Position numbers and translations under genes: made by a program. From positions 18,150,109-18,214,108 of the forward strand of contig NC_079209.1 of assembly GCF_026745355.1 (NCBI RefSeq): DNA of 64,000 nucleotides, given 5' to 3'. The stretch comes from Beta vulgaris subsp. vulgaris (Eukaryota; Streptophyta; Magnoliopsida; Caryophyllales; Amaranthaceae). Within the stretch, counting starts at the first letter, position 1. Each line of letters starts with the position of its first letter. The notes under the pieces were generated by a model that saw only the letters and a list, made by a program, of their open reading frames with translations, made no database searches and was not told the origin of the DNA. Shown here piece by piece: positions 22,894 through 33,310 of the stretch.

Positions 22894-25800
22894 ATGTCGA
22901 TCAAAATTATGGTGTGGAATGTTCAAGGTGTTGGAACCAAGTTGACCATCTTAAGAGAGTTGATGAGAATCAATAACCCTACGGTTTTAGCATTGGTTGA
23001 AACTCATATAAGTGGAGATCAAGCTCAACGAATTTGTGATCGTATTGGTTTTTCAGGTCAAACAAGAGTGGAAGCCGAAGGTTTTAGAGGAGGAATTTGG
23101 TTATTCTGGAAATCTGAAGAGGTAACGGTCACCCCCTATGGTAGTCACAGCCAACATTTAACGGTAGAAATCCGGCGCATTGGTGATGATCCCTGGCTCT
23201 TCTCTGCCATATATGCTAGTCCAGATTCTACCTTAAGAAAAGAGTTGTGGCGCGAGTTGGAGCAAATTAAAAATCAGTATACGGGGCCCTGGCTCTTAGC
23301 TGGAGACTTTAATGAAACTTCTAGTCTGTGTGAAAGGAATGGTAGTGAATCTTCCGAAATGCAGCGCAGATGCAAAGATTTTGCAAATTGGATTGAAAAT
23401 AATGCTCTTATTGACCTTGGGTTTACGGGCCCTGCTCATACTTGGTCGAGGGGTCTCTCTCCTACCACTTTCAAATCTGCTCGCTTAGATAGAGGTCTCG
23501 CCAACTCTGAATGGAAACTTAAATTTACGGAGGGGGTCGTTCGTAACCTCCCCAAATCACAATCGGACCATTGTCCGATACTGATCAGTACGTCTGGCTT
23601 TGCTCCAGTCCCAAGAATTATTAAACCTTTCAGGTTTCAAGCAGCTTGGCTAAATCATCAAGTTTTTTGTGAGTTTGTTAGGAAAAATTGGAACGCGGAT
23701 GCGCCTATTGTCCCCTTCCTAAAGTCCTTCGCTGACAAACTTAATAAATGGAACAAAGAAGAGTTCTATAATATTTTCCGGAAGAAATCAGAGTTATGGG
23801 CGAGAATTTCTGGTGTTCAAGCGCTGCTATCCACAGGTAGGCAAAATCATCTCATCAAACTAGAAGCGAAGTTGAGAAGGGAGATGGATATAGTACTTGA
23901 TGATGAGGAAACCTTATGGTTCCAAAAATCTCGAATGGAGGCTATTTGTGATGGAGACCGGAATACACGTTATTTCCATCTCTCTACAGTGATTCGAAGA
24001 AGTCGAAATCGGATTGACATGCTGCAAAATAATGATGGAGAGTGGATTTCGAATCCCATGGAAGTTAAGGCCATGGTTCTCGGTTATTGGAAACATCTTT
24101 TCTCGGAGGACAGTGTGCAATCCAACTTTTGTCATCTCCCTAGGGATTTTTTTCCCCAAATTACTGCTGATGACTTCGAAAAAATGATGCGCCCCTTAAG
24201 TGAAGTTGAGGTGACTCTTGCACTGAAGAGTATGAAACCATTCAAGGCCCCAGGCCCGGACGGCTTTCAACCTTTATTCTATCAGAGATTCTGGGATCTT
24301 GTGAAGCCCAACGTCATGCATTTGGTTTCTGAAATTCTGTCTGGTCGAGACTTTCCAGAAGGCTTTAATGACACTTTCATTGTCTTAATCCCTAAGATGG
24401 ATATTCCGCAACTTGCAAAGCACTTTCGGCCTATTGGACTCTGCAATATAGTGTACAAAATTGTAACAAAGGTGATTATTAATCGCCTCAAACCAATTCT
24501 GCCCTCTTTAATATCGCCTACTCAGTGTAGTTTTGTCCCAAATCGTCAAATTACGGATAACGTCATAATTGTGCAAGAAATGTTCCATTCAATGCGTAAC
24601 AAACAAGGAAAAAAGGGCTTCATGGCGGTGAAGATCGATTTTGAAAAAGCCTATGATAGGCTTAGATGGACTTTCATTCGTGAGTCGTTGATGGAGTTGC
24701 GGATTCCTCAACACCTTGTGGACATTGTCATGAATTGTGTTAGCTCAGCTAACCTCCAGATTCTTTGGAATGGTGAACCCATGGAAAAAATTTGTCCAAC
24801 TCGGGGACTACGTCAAGGAGACCCTTTGTCTCCGTACTTGTACGTTATTTGTATGGAGCGTCTTGCTCACTTGATTGATCAAGAGGTTACTAATGGTAAC
24901 TGGAAACCAGTCAAGGCTAGTCGTAATGGCCCTCCTATCTCCAATCTGGCTTTCGCGGATGACCTCATTTTATTTTCGGAAGCCTCGGTGGAGCAAGCTC
25001 AAGTGATGAAATGGTGTCTTGATAGGTTCTGTGAAGCTTCGGGAAGCAAGGTAAATGAAGATAAGTCAAAAATTTATTTCTCGGCTAATACTCATTTGGA
25101 TATTAGGGATGCTGTATGCAACACTTTAGCTATGGAAGCTACTGCGGATTTTGGAAAATATTTGGGAGTACCTACAATTAATGGAAGGTCTTCTAAAAGG
25201 GAATACCAATACCTTGTTGATCGGATTAATGGAAAACTTGCTGGATGGAAGACAAAGACTCTATCCATTGCAGGTAGAGCAACCCTCATCCAGTCGGCGT
25301 TTAGTTCGATCCCTTACTACACAATGCAATCGACTAAGCTCCCGCGCTCGACATGTGACGACATCGACAGAAAATCAAGAAGCTTTTTGTGGGGCGAACA
25401 AGAAGGTAAAAGGAGAGTTCACCTTGTTGCTTGGGAAAATATTTCCAAATCCAAAAAAGAAGGAGGTTTGGGAATTAGATCAATGAGACAAGCTAATTCA
25501 GCTTTTCTAGTTAAATTAGGGTGGCGACTGTTAGCGGAACCATCATCTCTTTGGTCTCGGATCCTGCGAGCCAAATATTGCGATAACCGTTGTGACATAG
25601 ATATGTTTAAGGAGAAATCGAATGCATCGAGCACTTGGCGTGGTATTCTGAGCAGCATCGACGTTGTTCGCAAGGGTATTAATTCTGCTGTAGGGAATGG
25701 TGCAAAAACTCTTTTTTGGCACCATAGATGGGCTACTTCTGAGCCTCTAATCTCCCTGGCTAGTCCTATACCCCCTATAGAACTCCAAGATGCTACAGTA

Positions 25801-27030
25801 AAAGAAATGTGGGACTTAGTTTCGGGATGGAAAGTGGATGTCTTTGCTAATTATTTACCTGAGGCCACGTTGAAACTCATTGCCGCACATGAACTAATAG
25901 ATGATGAAGAAGCGATAGATGATATCTATTGGAATGGGTCCCCTTCTGGAGGTTTTACTATCGGATCTGCAATGAATATCACTCGAAACGCGGAGCTAGC
26001 AAATATGGATGCTCATCCCAAGTGGTCTGCTGTGTGGAAAATACCAACTCCTCAGCGCGTTCGTTTCTTCATTTGGCTGGCGATTCAGGATCGTCTCATG
26101 ACGAACAGCAACCGTTTTTTACGTAGGCTTACGGATGACCCAAGATGCTTGGTGTGTGGGGAAGTAGAGGAAAATACTGATCATATTTTGCGACGCTGCC
26201 CTGTGGCTCGGATTTTATGGCGGAAATTAGGAATGTTGGGAGAACACAATAGGGAAGAAATTAATCTTGGCAGTTGGATAACTAAAAATCTTAGTGCGGA
26301 TACGATGATGGGAAGTGAATGGCTTAGAGTCTTTGCAGTTTCATGTTGGTGGCTTTGGAGGTGGCGAAACGACAGATGTTTTAACCGCAATCCTAGCATC
26401 CCTATTGACCAAGTTAGTTTCATCTTTGCGCGAGTGAAAGAAATTAAGGAAGCAATGGACCGCAACGATACCAACAAGAGTCAGCACAGTGGGCGACGCA
26501 AAGAAATTCTCGTGAGATGGCAATGCCCAAAAGAAGGCTGGGTTAAGCTTAATACTGATGGAGCATCAAAGGGCAATCCTGGCCCAGCTGGTGGTGGAGG
26601 CTTAATCCGGGGTCCAAGGGGTGAAATCCATGAAGTATTCGCAATTAATTGCGGTAGCTGTACATGCACTAAGGCGGAGTTACTTGCTGTTTTGAGAGGG
26701 CTAATGATCGCCTGGGAAGGCAATCATAAACAGGTCATTGTTTCTGTAGATTCGGAGTTGGTAGCCAAGCTTCTTATAAGCAATGCTCCTCCCTCCTCCC
26801 CGTATATTCATATCATTAATCGATGCCTTTCGCTCATTGCTCGCAAGGAGTGGAAGATAGTTATCGAGCACTGCTATAGAGAGACCAATCGGGCGGCGGA
26901 CCGGCTTGCTAATATGGGTGTTTGTGCTGTTGAAAGAGTAGTCATGATTGAGGCGATCCCGAAGGATCTTCATGCTATTTTATTGGAGGACTTGAGTGGA
27001 GTAGCATGGACTAGAATGGTCCCGGTCTAG
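22894..27030 (+). CDS. LINE ORF2: endonuclease, reverse transcriptase, zf-RVT, RNase H
   Basis: Intact replication protein of 1378 residues if started at 22894 (ATG at 22885 is nearly as good). It nicks target DNA and copies the LINE RNA in place. The apurinic-type endonuclease is at 22900-23590, with VWNVQG, VETH, GDFNE and SDHCPI keeping the catalytic Asn, Glu, Asp and His. RT is at about 24200-25100, with KAPGPDGF, KIDFEKAYDRL, GLRQGDPLSPYL and active-site FADD at about 24955. zf-RVT is at about 26030-26220, with CLVCGEVEENTDHILRRC. RNase H is at about 26535-26920, with NTDGASKGNPGPAG, KAELLAV, VSVDSE and AADRLAN, so all four acidic residues are present. The same frame is open back to 22576, overlapping the end of ORF1. 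The ATG choice rests on the usual ORF2 start just before the endonuclease. Confidence 0.93.
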   Translation: MSIKIMVWNVQGVGTKLTILRELMRINNPTVLALVETHISGDQAQRICDRIGFSGQTRVEAEGFRGGIWLFWKSEEVTVTPYGSHSQHLTVEIRRIGDDPWLFSAIYASPDSTLRKELWRELEQIKNQYTGPWLLAGDFNETSSLCERNGSESSEMQRRCKDFANWIENNALIDLGFTGPAHTWSRGLSPTTFKSARLDRGLANSEWKLKFTEGVVRNLPKSQSDHCPILISTSGFAPVPRIIKPFRFQAAWLNHQVFCEFVRKNWNADAPIVPFLKSFADKLNKWNKEEFYNIFRKKSELWARISGVQALLSTGRQNHLIKLEAKLRREMDIVLDDEETLWFQKSRMEAICDGDRNTRYFHLSTVIRRSRNRIDMLQNNDGEWISNPMEVKAMVLGYWKHLFSEDSVQSNFCHLPRDFFPQITADDFEKMMRPLSEVEVTLALKSMKPFKAPGPDGFQPLFYQRFWDLVKPNVMHLVSEILSGRDFPEGFNDTFIVLIPKMDIPQLAKHFRPIGLCNIVYKIVTKVIINRLKPILPSLISPTQCSFVPNRQITDNVIIVQEMFHSMRNKQGKKGFMAVKIDFEKAYDRLRWTFIRESLMELRIPQHLVDIVMNCVSSANLQILWNGEPMEKICPTRGLRQGDPLSPYLYVICMERLAHLIDQEVTNGNWKPVKASRNGPPISNLAFADDLILFSEASVEQAQVMKWCLDRFCEASGSKVNEDKSKIYFSANTHLDIRDAVCNTLAMEATADFGKYLGVPTINGRSSKREYQYLVDRINGKLAGWKTKTLSIAGRATLIQSAFSSIPYYTMQSTKLPRSTCDDIDRKSRSFLWGEQEGKRRVHLVAWENISKSKKEGGLGIRSMRQANSAFLVKLGWRLLAEPSSLWSRILRAKYCDNRCDIDMFKEKSNASSTWRGILSSIDVVRKGINSAVGNGAKTLFWHHRWATSEPLISLASPIPPIELQDATVKEMWDLVSGWKVDVFANYLPEATLKLIAAHELIDDEEAIDDIYWNGSPSGGFTIGSAMNITRNAELANMDAHPKWSAVWKIPTPQRVRFFIWLAIQDRLMTNSNRFLRRLTDDPRCLVCGEVEENTDHILRRCPVARILWRKLGMLGEHNREEINLGSWITKNLSADTMMGSEWLRVFAVSCWWLWRWRNDRCFNRNPSIPIDQVSFIFARVKEIKEAMDRNDTNKSQHSGRRKEILVRWQCPKEGWVKLNTDGASKGNPGPAGGGGLIRGPRGEIHEVFAINCGSCTCTKAELLAVLRGLMIAWEGNHKQVIVSVDSELVAKLLISNAPPSSPYIHIINRCLSLIARKEWKIVIEHCYRETNRAADRLANMGVCAVERVVMIEAIPKDLHAILLEDLSGVAWTRMVPV

Positions 27031-27225
27031 TCTCATGCTTAGTTTGCTTGGTAGTATGTAGTAGTAGTGTTTTCTTAGTCTTTAGTGTGTTTTTTTTATT
27101 TTTCTAGTGTCTTTCTCTAGTTTTTGTTTTAGTCTTCTTGTTTCCGTCGTCTTCTTCTTAGGTTTTTGTTTCTTTGCTCCTTGTTTTGGGTTTTTTGGCC
27201 CTCATTTTCACCAAAAAAAAAAAAT

Positions 27226-27244
27226 ATATATTGAAACCTGATCT
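27226..27244 (+). repeat. Right 19-bp target-site duplication of the LINE
   Basis: ATATATTGAAACCTGATCT directly after the poly(A) tail, identical to 20735-20753. Confidence 0.92.
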
Positions 27245-27587
27245 TTTGCACAGATAAGCTATAACAATATTATCTTTCTGTTCTTCCCCCGGAAAAAAAA
27301 AAAAGTAAACATACATATACATATTTGTAATAAAAAAAAAATATACATTAGCATAAGGCTATAAGCTTGAGCTTTATAGGCTTTTGGACTACGCATGGTA
27401 GTGTCTTTGACAAGATGTTTCAGTCAAGATCAAAAAGGTTTTTGAGCATTTTAGGATAGCAACAACTTTTGTGCATGTGTTTGTTGAAATTCACCCCCTA
27501 CATCACGGGAGGGAAACTCTTAATGCATATTGAATTTAAAGGTACTTCTCTTTCCATTTTGATTCTTCCACATTCATTTTTATTTAT
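27245..27587. other. AT-rich spacer
   Basis: Holds A-runs near 27293-27305 and 27331-27341 and nothing recognisable. A short open frame starting at 27469 crosses the MITE and is not a gene. Confidence 0.4.
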
Positions 27588-27821
27588 TACTCCTTTCGAT
27601 CTTTTATTAGTTTACCATTTTCTTTTGCAAAAAATTTTAGGAGAAATAATGTTGTGGGTCATAGAAAGAAAGAGAAACTATTATTTTATATTAAAGTTGA
27701 ATGTATGTGTAATGAAAAGTTAGTGACCCCATTGCAAAAATAACAACAAAAGAAAAGGGTAAACTAATAAAAGACATCTCAAAAAAGAATACGGGTAAAC
27801 TAATAAAGACCGGAGGAAGTA
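27588..27821. mobile_element. Stowaway-like MITE, 234 bp
   Basis: Left end TACTCCTTTCGATCTTTTAT followed by TAGTTTACC. The right end on the other strand is TACTTCCTCCGGTCTTTATT followed by the same TAGTTTACC. TA dinucleotides flank both ends, as in Tc1/mariner-related Stowaway elements. The right terminal word (GGGTAAACTAATAAA) is duplicated, at about 27758 and 27794. Confidence 0.7.
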
Positions 27822-28689
27822 TGTTTCAATTTGGTATTCTCATATAATAGCAGTAGTATTTAGGGTTGGGCTCCTTCTGTTCTTAGAGCACTATACAAGA
27901 CTTTTGTAGACTTTACACTAGGATGCTACGGTCACCAAGAAGAAAAAAGGCCGAAAAGATAGATAACTAAGTACATTGTTAAACAAAGTAGGGTGAGAGT
28001 GAGATAGAAACTCTTCAAAATGTCAATACTTTGTCGTGGTTGAATTTTGTCAAACTGAAATTCAAAATTCTCTACAATTTTTTTATTAGGAAAAATAATT
28101 GATACGAATACCAACTCCTACTAAGCTACTAACTTATAGGGTAACCAGCTCAAAATTCTCTATAACAGTTTTTATAGATGACAGTTTTAAAAGATTCCTT
28201 GAAAAAAAAGGATTAAACAAGAACTTTGCCAAGGAAAGTATATTGTAAACCCAACGTATCAAGCACACATGACATATAGCCTAATACAACAAAACTAACC
28301 CCGCAGGAACACAAATTCAAAAAAGAAATTAACATGTTGGTCACAGATGACAAAACCTAATACAACATAATAGCATTCATAGCTATTCTATAAAAGAAGA
28401 GGAGAGGGACACCATATCCCCAAAGAAAATCTCAATTTTGAAATATAAATAAAAATCACAAACAAAAATTCCACATTATCAACTTTAAACTTTTTCAAAA
28501 AGAAAATCCTAATCTAATAGCATAACTTCCTCGATTAACTATTATGTACAATTGTACAATTTAATAAAATAGAGGAAAAGTACAAAACACCCTAAACAAA
28601 CTGACGATTCTTTCTCTTCCCCCTTCCATAATCTACTTCCCTCTTCTACATTCCAAGAAATGTTACCTACTTGTAGGCATGTGATTATC
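27822..28689. other. AT-rich sequence, nothing recognised
   Basis: About 870 bases with no open frame over 60 codons, no terminal repeats and no similarity that I can name. Confidence 0.4.
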
Positions 28690-29443
28690 ATGTTTTGACA
28701 CATATAGTAGCCAATTACTTTTCAGGTTAAATCAATATAATCAGACCTACCTATTATAATAAGCCTCTCATGAGTATGATCTTTCGATTCTAAATCCTAC
28801 TAGTTAAACATAGCCCATGATATTGCGCAATTACATGAATTAAACAAGAATAACAAATGAATAGGAATTACTCTAATTCAATCCAAATATCGAAGAACTT
28901 TAAACCACAATCAAATAGGTATAAGTTCTAGCATATGTTGATCTAAGAGTTGTTAAGCCTGATCGTAGGATTAGCAAAATACCCTAATTATTCGAACCTC
29001 AATCCAAGTATTGTTGAATTATGTTGTAGTGATTAAATTGTTATGAGCATGGTGGATCGATCGATTGCCCTAGGTTTTTAATTATTTGATAAACTTCCAT
29101 CCTTTTGTGTTCTAGTTTATTCTAGTTTAGTTATTGATTATTCAATCAAATTCCTCTCCTGAAGTAGTTATAATTGAGCACAACTCTATAGAAATCCTCT
29201 CCATGTGGATTGACCCGTATTTGCCACTTTATGCTAAATAGACATCGTGCACTTGCGGTATACTTTTTAAAACCCATCATTTATGTTTTGAATATGATTG
29301 AGGCAATTGTTGTTTTATGAGCTACATAGCCAAATGCCACCTACATCGATTACTCCTTTTTTGTCACCTTGTGAGCATAGCCTGATTCTTTTTATTAACT
29401 ACATTTGATCTAGCCCTTTACTTTATCCTACCTAGGGGATTGT
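28690..29443 (+). repeat. Athila-type LTR end and adjoining internal sequence, remnant
   Basis: The stretch around CCATGTGGATTGACCCGTAT and GTGCACTTGCGGTATAC, ending AAAACCCATCA near 29278, has the look of the 3' end of Athila-type LTRs. It is followed not by a primer site but by sequence (GTCACCTTGTGAGCATAGCC) that resembles Athila 3' untranslated region. This suggests a large internal deletion. Recognition is from memory of the family, without alignment. Confidence 0.4.
29439..29443. repeat. Target-site duplication ATTGT, left copy
   Basis: ATTGT precedes the solo LTR and is repeated at 41003-41007. Confidence 0.65.
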
Positions 29444-31270
29444 TGTAACACCCCGATATTCAGAATGCCTACTTCGAAACCAAACTTAATATAATATATT
29501 CCTACTAAAGTAATAGATATAACAATTTGTTACACAAGCTCTCCATTCCCAGATCCCCATGATGCAACATCTGCAAAGCAGTAGATGTCAATGCTCTAAA
29601 GAATCTGCTAACCAAAATGGGTCATCATCATATAATCAATAAGGCAAAGACATGATCAACATACACAAATAAAGCACGTAATCAGCAAAGCTGAGTACTA
29701 CATAGTATTACATAAACATTCCTAACATGATACTAATAAATAATAAGCATGGAATAAAAATAATATAACAATCTAACATTTTACAGATAACTTTTACTAA
29801 ATTAATTAAACTTTGACCATCTTTTTGTTACTTTAATGGAATAGTTATTGGACCGAGTTGTCTGACTAAACTTGTCTTCACCTAGGATGACGAGATACGG
29901 GTGCGACTCCGTATTCCAAAATGACCTGCGATATCGAGGAACCTTTGAAAAATAGGAACAGTGATCGATCTGTTTCTCATAAAAAGTCATGGGCTACCAC
30001 CATGTACTCCAACTCCAGATTGTCCTACTTCAGACGTGCACCAGTCTAAAGTTTATTACTATCCAAGTTACACTTTACGTGATTTACAATTTATTACTTG
30101 TTATGACACACAAATAACACAGAAATATAATATCAAACATTCACAACTGGACTTCTTTTTTATTTTAGGATTTAATAAGTGATCACACAACTTACAATCC
30201 AAGATTACTTCCTTTTATTCCAATCTTTCTTATTTGTTGAACTTAGTCAACAACCAATCTTACCCTTCAAAGACATAATTTATCAACTTGCCAAATAAGG
30301 CGCAAAGTCCTCCTAACATAGTGAAAATAATACTATAAGAGAACACATGATTCAATATGATTCAATCTCAACAATATATCAATTCCCCCATGTGAATTAC
30401 TAGCTAAAGTTCCCCATTAACATGCTTAGCTTGCATCAATATTTCATACAAACATGATAATCAACTCATAATCAAATATCATAATCAACATGTTTGTACA
30501 CATGCAAAAAACATGTAAAATTCAATCATACTATAAATCATATATGAACTTACAAAGTTCATAAACATGATACTATAACTTTTTGTTCTTAAATCATGAT
30601 ACTATATCACATAACACAAAGGTATGTACGTACCTTGTGTAAACAAACTGATAGGCCACCTTTAATCACTTTAAAAGTCACCTACTGAATAATCTCCGCC
30701 TAAAACAACCAATATAAATCAAAGTCAATACTCTAAATAAAATCCAGCAACTTTAAAATACTTTAAGTCCTCTTTAAAAATATTTAACAGTTATTTTTAC
30801 CATTAAAACTTCAATTACTTATAATATCTAGCATAGTACTATTACACACCAGTAATTAAAATCCATAAAACTCCATTATTAAAGCCCTTTCTAAAATTCC
30901 AGCAACTTATAAAATTATAAAACTCTCTTTAAACATACTTAAACATGCTTAAATTCATAATTTAAATCAATCTCATAGTTTATAACATGCTACTATGGTT
31001 TTCCAATATTTCACACCCTAAAGATTCATGCTTTGATAATTAAAAACTCAATCTCAATATAATAATCAAATCTGAACTTTTAATCTTTTAATACATAATA
31101 TATATAATCCAAGATTAATCATTAAAATAGTAAATTATAGTTATTAATCATGATTAGTACTAAAATAAACATCAAAACATGATCTTTAATTAAAACTTAA
31201 GGAGGAAGAAAAGAATTTAACCAACGAATCAAAGAAACAAGGAGAACAAGGCGCCAAAAACAGGACAATA

Positions 31271-31275
31271 GTACC
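31271..31275. repeat. Target-site duplication GTACC, left copy
   Basis: GTACC precedes the Tat element and recurs at 40481-40485. Confidence 0.75.
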
Positions 31276-31901
31276 TGTTGTAGCTTGAAATCAATGGCTA
31301 TAGGCATGACACGTGGCACCATCTTAGCCCTACATGTGGCATTCGCTTATGTAGGAAAAGTACATGGGTCAGCAGGTTGTATGGGCTAAAGTACACTTTT
31401 CTGAGGAAAAGATGTACTGAAAAGCCCCTTTATGGCCCTAAATTGTACTTAGGCCCAGTACAGGTAAAGCCTAATTCTGCAAAAGAGTGAGGTGTGCTCA
31501 CCAATCAACACCTGCCACGTGTCACAATATTATTCCTTAGCCATCAGATGCTCTCAAATTAGGGTAACATCAAGGTACAACAGTCATTTCAAACAGTATA
31601 AATAGTCCTTGAAATCAGGGGAAAGGTACTTTTTCATAGCATAGTACTGTTATTCTGCCATAAATTCTCCTTCTCTCTCTCTACTTTCTCTCTCCAAAAT
31701 TTCCTTCATATCCCTGATACCTGACTTAAGCTTCGGAGGGGGAAATACCACCCAAAACTCCAGGGTGGGTCCCTTTTTGTAGGTGGCTAGTTGGAGGTCA
31801 GGATCAGGATTCGAGTCCAGGTGTTGTTGCACAAGTCTCCAAATTGAGAACCTGTTGTTGGGAACAGTTGTATTGAATTACCAGTTTTACACTACGTAAC
31901 A
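31276..31901 (+). repeat. 5' LTR of the Tat element
   Basis: Begins TGTTGTAGCTTG and ends ACTACGTAACA. A promoter-like TATAAATA is at about 31598, followed by a CT-rich leader. The last 87 bases match 40394-40480 with a few substitutions. Confidence 0.82.
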
Positions 31902-31903
31902 TT

Positions 31904-31921
31904 TGGCGCCGTCTATAGGGA
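31904..31921 (+). other. Primer binding site of the Tat element
   Basis: TGGCGCCGTCTATAGGGA two bases after the LTR end, the TGGCGCC class of primer site used by Tat and Athila elements. Confidence 0.7.
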
Positions 31922-31930
31922 GACGTAACA

Positions 31931-33310
31931 ATGACTGATTGTCACTCATCCAATGTTGCCAGGAACCGAAGTTTTGAGATACGGGTAGAGGACACCGTGG
32001 ATGATGAGAGGCCGCCTCGAGGACGAGACAGGCCCTCTGCTGTCGTCCGTCTCGCTGGAGGGAGTAGGGTCCCTATTATCCAAGAGAATCTTGACCGTCT
32101 AGTGACGGCTGGTCATCTGAAAACTATCCTGAATGATTTCAAGACTAGAATGGCCGCTGTCATGTAGGAACAAATTAAGAACAATATGCTGTTCTTTCAG
32201 GTTAACCTAGAAAGAGAGGCCGCGGTGCTGCTCAGAGGAAGGTCTCAGGAAGGTCGTCCAGGGACCAGCCGACCTCCTCGGCCTGAGTTGACTAAGCCAT
32301 AGTCTAAAGGAAAACAGCCAGCTGTTAGTGAGCAAAGAAAGAAGATGGACTGGAAGTTGGTAGTCCGTCTAGGAGATAACATCCCGCCTACTGGTCATAA
32401 GATGGAGATAGATGCCAGGGAGTACCTGGAGGCCAAAAGGACTGCCGCTCTTCAGCGTTCGGCTTCAGGGTCTACTCCCTACATGAAAGATCATTCGTTA
32501 AGAGCTCCGTCCAAGACAACAGGGAGAAGTCATGGGCCTTCAGCTGTTCAGCCAAGGCAAGAGAAAATAGTTATACAACCATGGTGTACAGGCGTCAAGC
32601 CTTAGCTAACACCTCCTCAAATCCCGTACTGAAGGAATACCGCCGGGAGCACATACCCACTGAGGGACATGTTGGGGGGCTCAAGATTAACTGGCCAACT
32701 CCTTTTTCGGCCAGAATCATGGAATCTCCCCCATTCCCAAGGGTTAAGCTTCCGACAATTGAACCTTTTGATGGTACTACAGACCCAGATGATCACCTAT
32801 CAGCCTACAAACACCAGATGTACGTCCAGGGAGTTGATGACGCTACATGGTGTAAGAACTTTCCAGCCACACTGAAAGGAGTAGCTCAGAAATGGTTTAA
32901 CAATCTTCCTCCTAACTCGGTGAATAATTTTACTGAGCTTAGTATATTGTTTACAAGTCATTTCGTAGCCAATCGACAAGAGCAGAAGACCAGCATGCAT
33001 TTGGGTAAGGTCGTCCAAGGGCCTGAAGAAGCTCTGAGAAGCTATGTGAAGAGGTTTACTCTAGAAGCATTGCAGATCCAGGATCTGAATGCTGGAGTGG
33101 CGTTTGACGCTTTCATTCGAGGTTTGAGACATGGAAGTTTTAAGTTCGATTTGGTGAAAAAGAAAATAACCACACTTACTGAGGCCCTTAAGGAAGCCGA
33201 GGCTTTTATTCATGCTACGGAAGTTTGTGCGAAAGCAAAACTTCCGTTGGCAAAGATAGTTGAAGAGGCTATTCAGCCAAAAAAGAACGTTCCTAAGAAA
33301 GCTGAAACTT
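31931..33310 (+). pseudogene. Tat-type gag, frameshifted
   Basis: Capsid protein gene of the Tat element. It opens at 31931 (MTDCHSSNVARN) and meets a stop at 32165-32167. It continues in broken frames through 32345-32605 and resumes from 32581. The conserved gag domain (PF03732 type) is at about 32755-33200: IEPFDGTTDPDDHLSAYKHQ, LPPNSVNNFTELSILFTSHF and EALRSYVKRFTLEA. The zinc-finger and protease regions that should follow are missing: after KKAETW the frame passes straight into reverse transcriptase. Confidence 0.82.

Larger units (their letters stand above)
20754..27225 (+). mobile_element. Complete L1-type LINE with RNase H
   Basis: A 6.47-kb non-LTR retrotransposon bounded by a perfect 19-bp target-site duplication. 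It has a short 5' UTR (about 54 bases), two intact ORFs, a T-rich 3' UTR and a poly(A) tail of about 13 A at 27213-27224. The upstream flank and the sequence after the tail continue the same AT-rich locus. The perfect duplication and open ORFs mean insertion was recent compared with everything else here. The short 5' UTR could mean slight 5' truncation. Confidence 0.93.

Noticed and set aside
21497..26973. Several 60-110-codon antisense frames across the LINE
   Set aside because: They are shadows of the strongly supported ORF1 and ORF2 in other frames.
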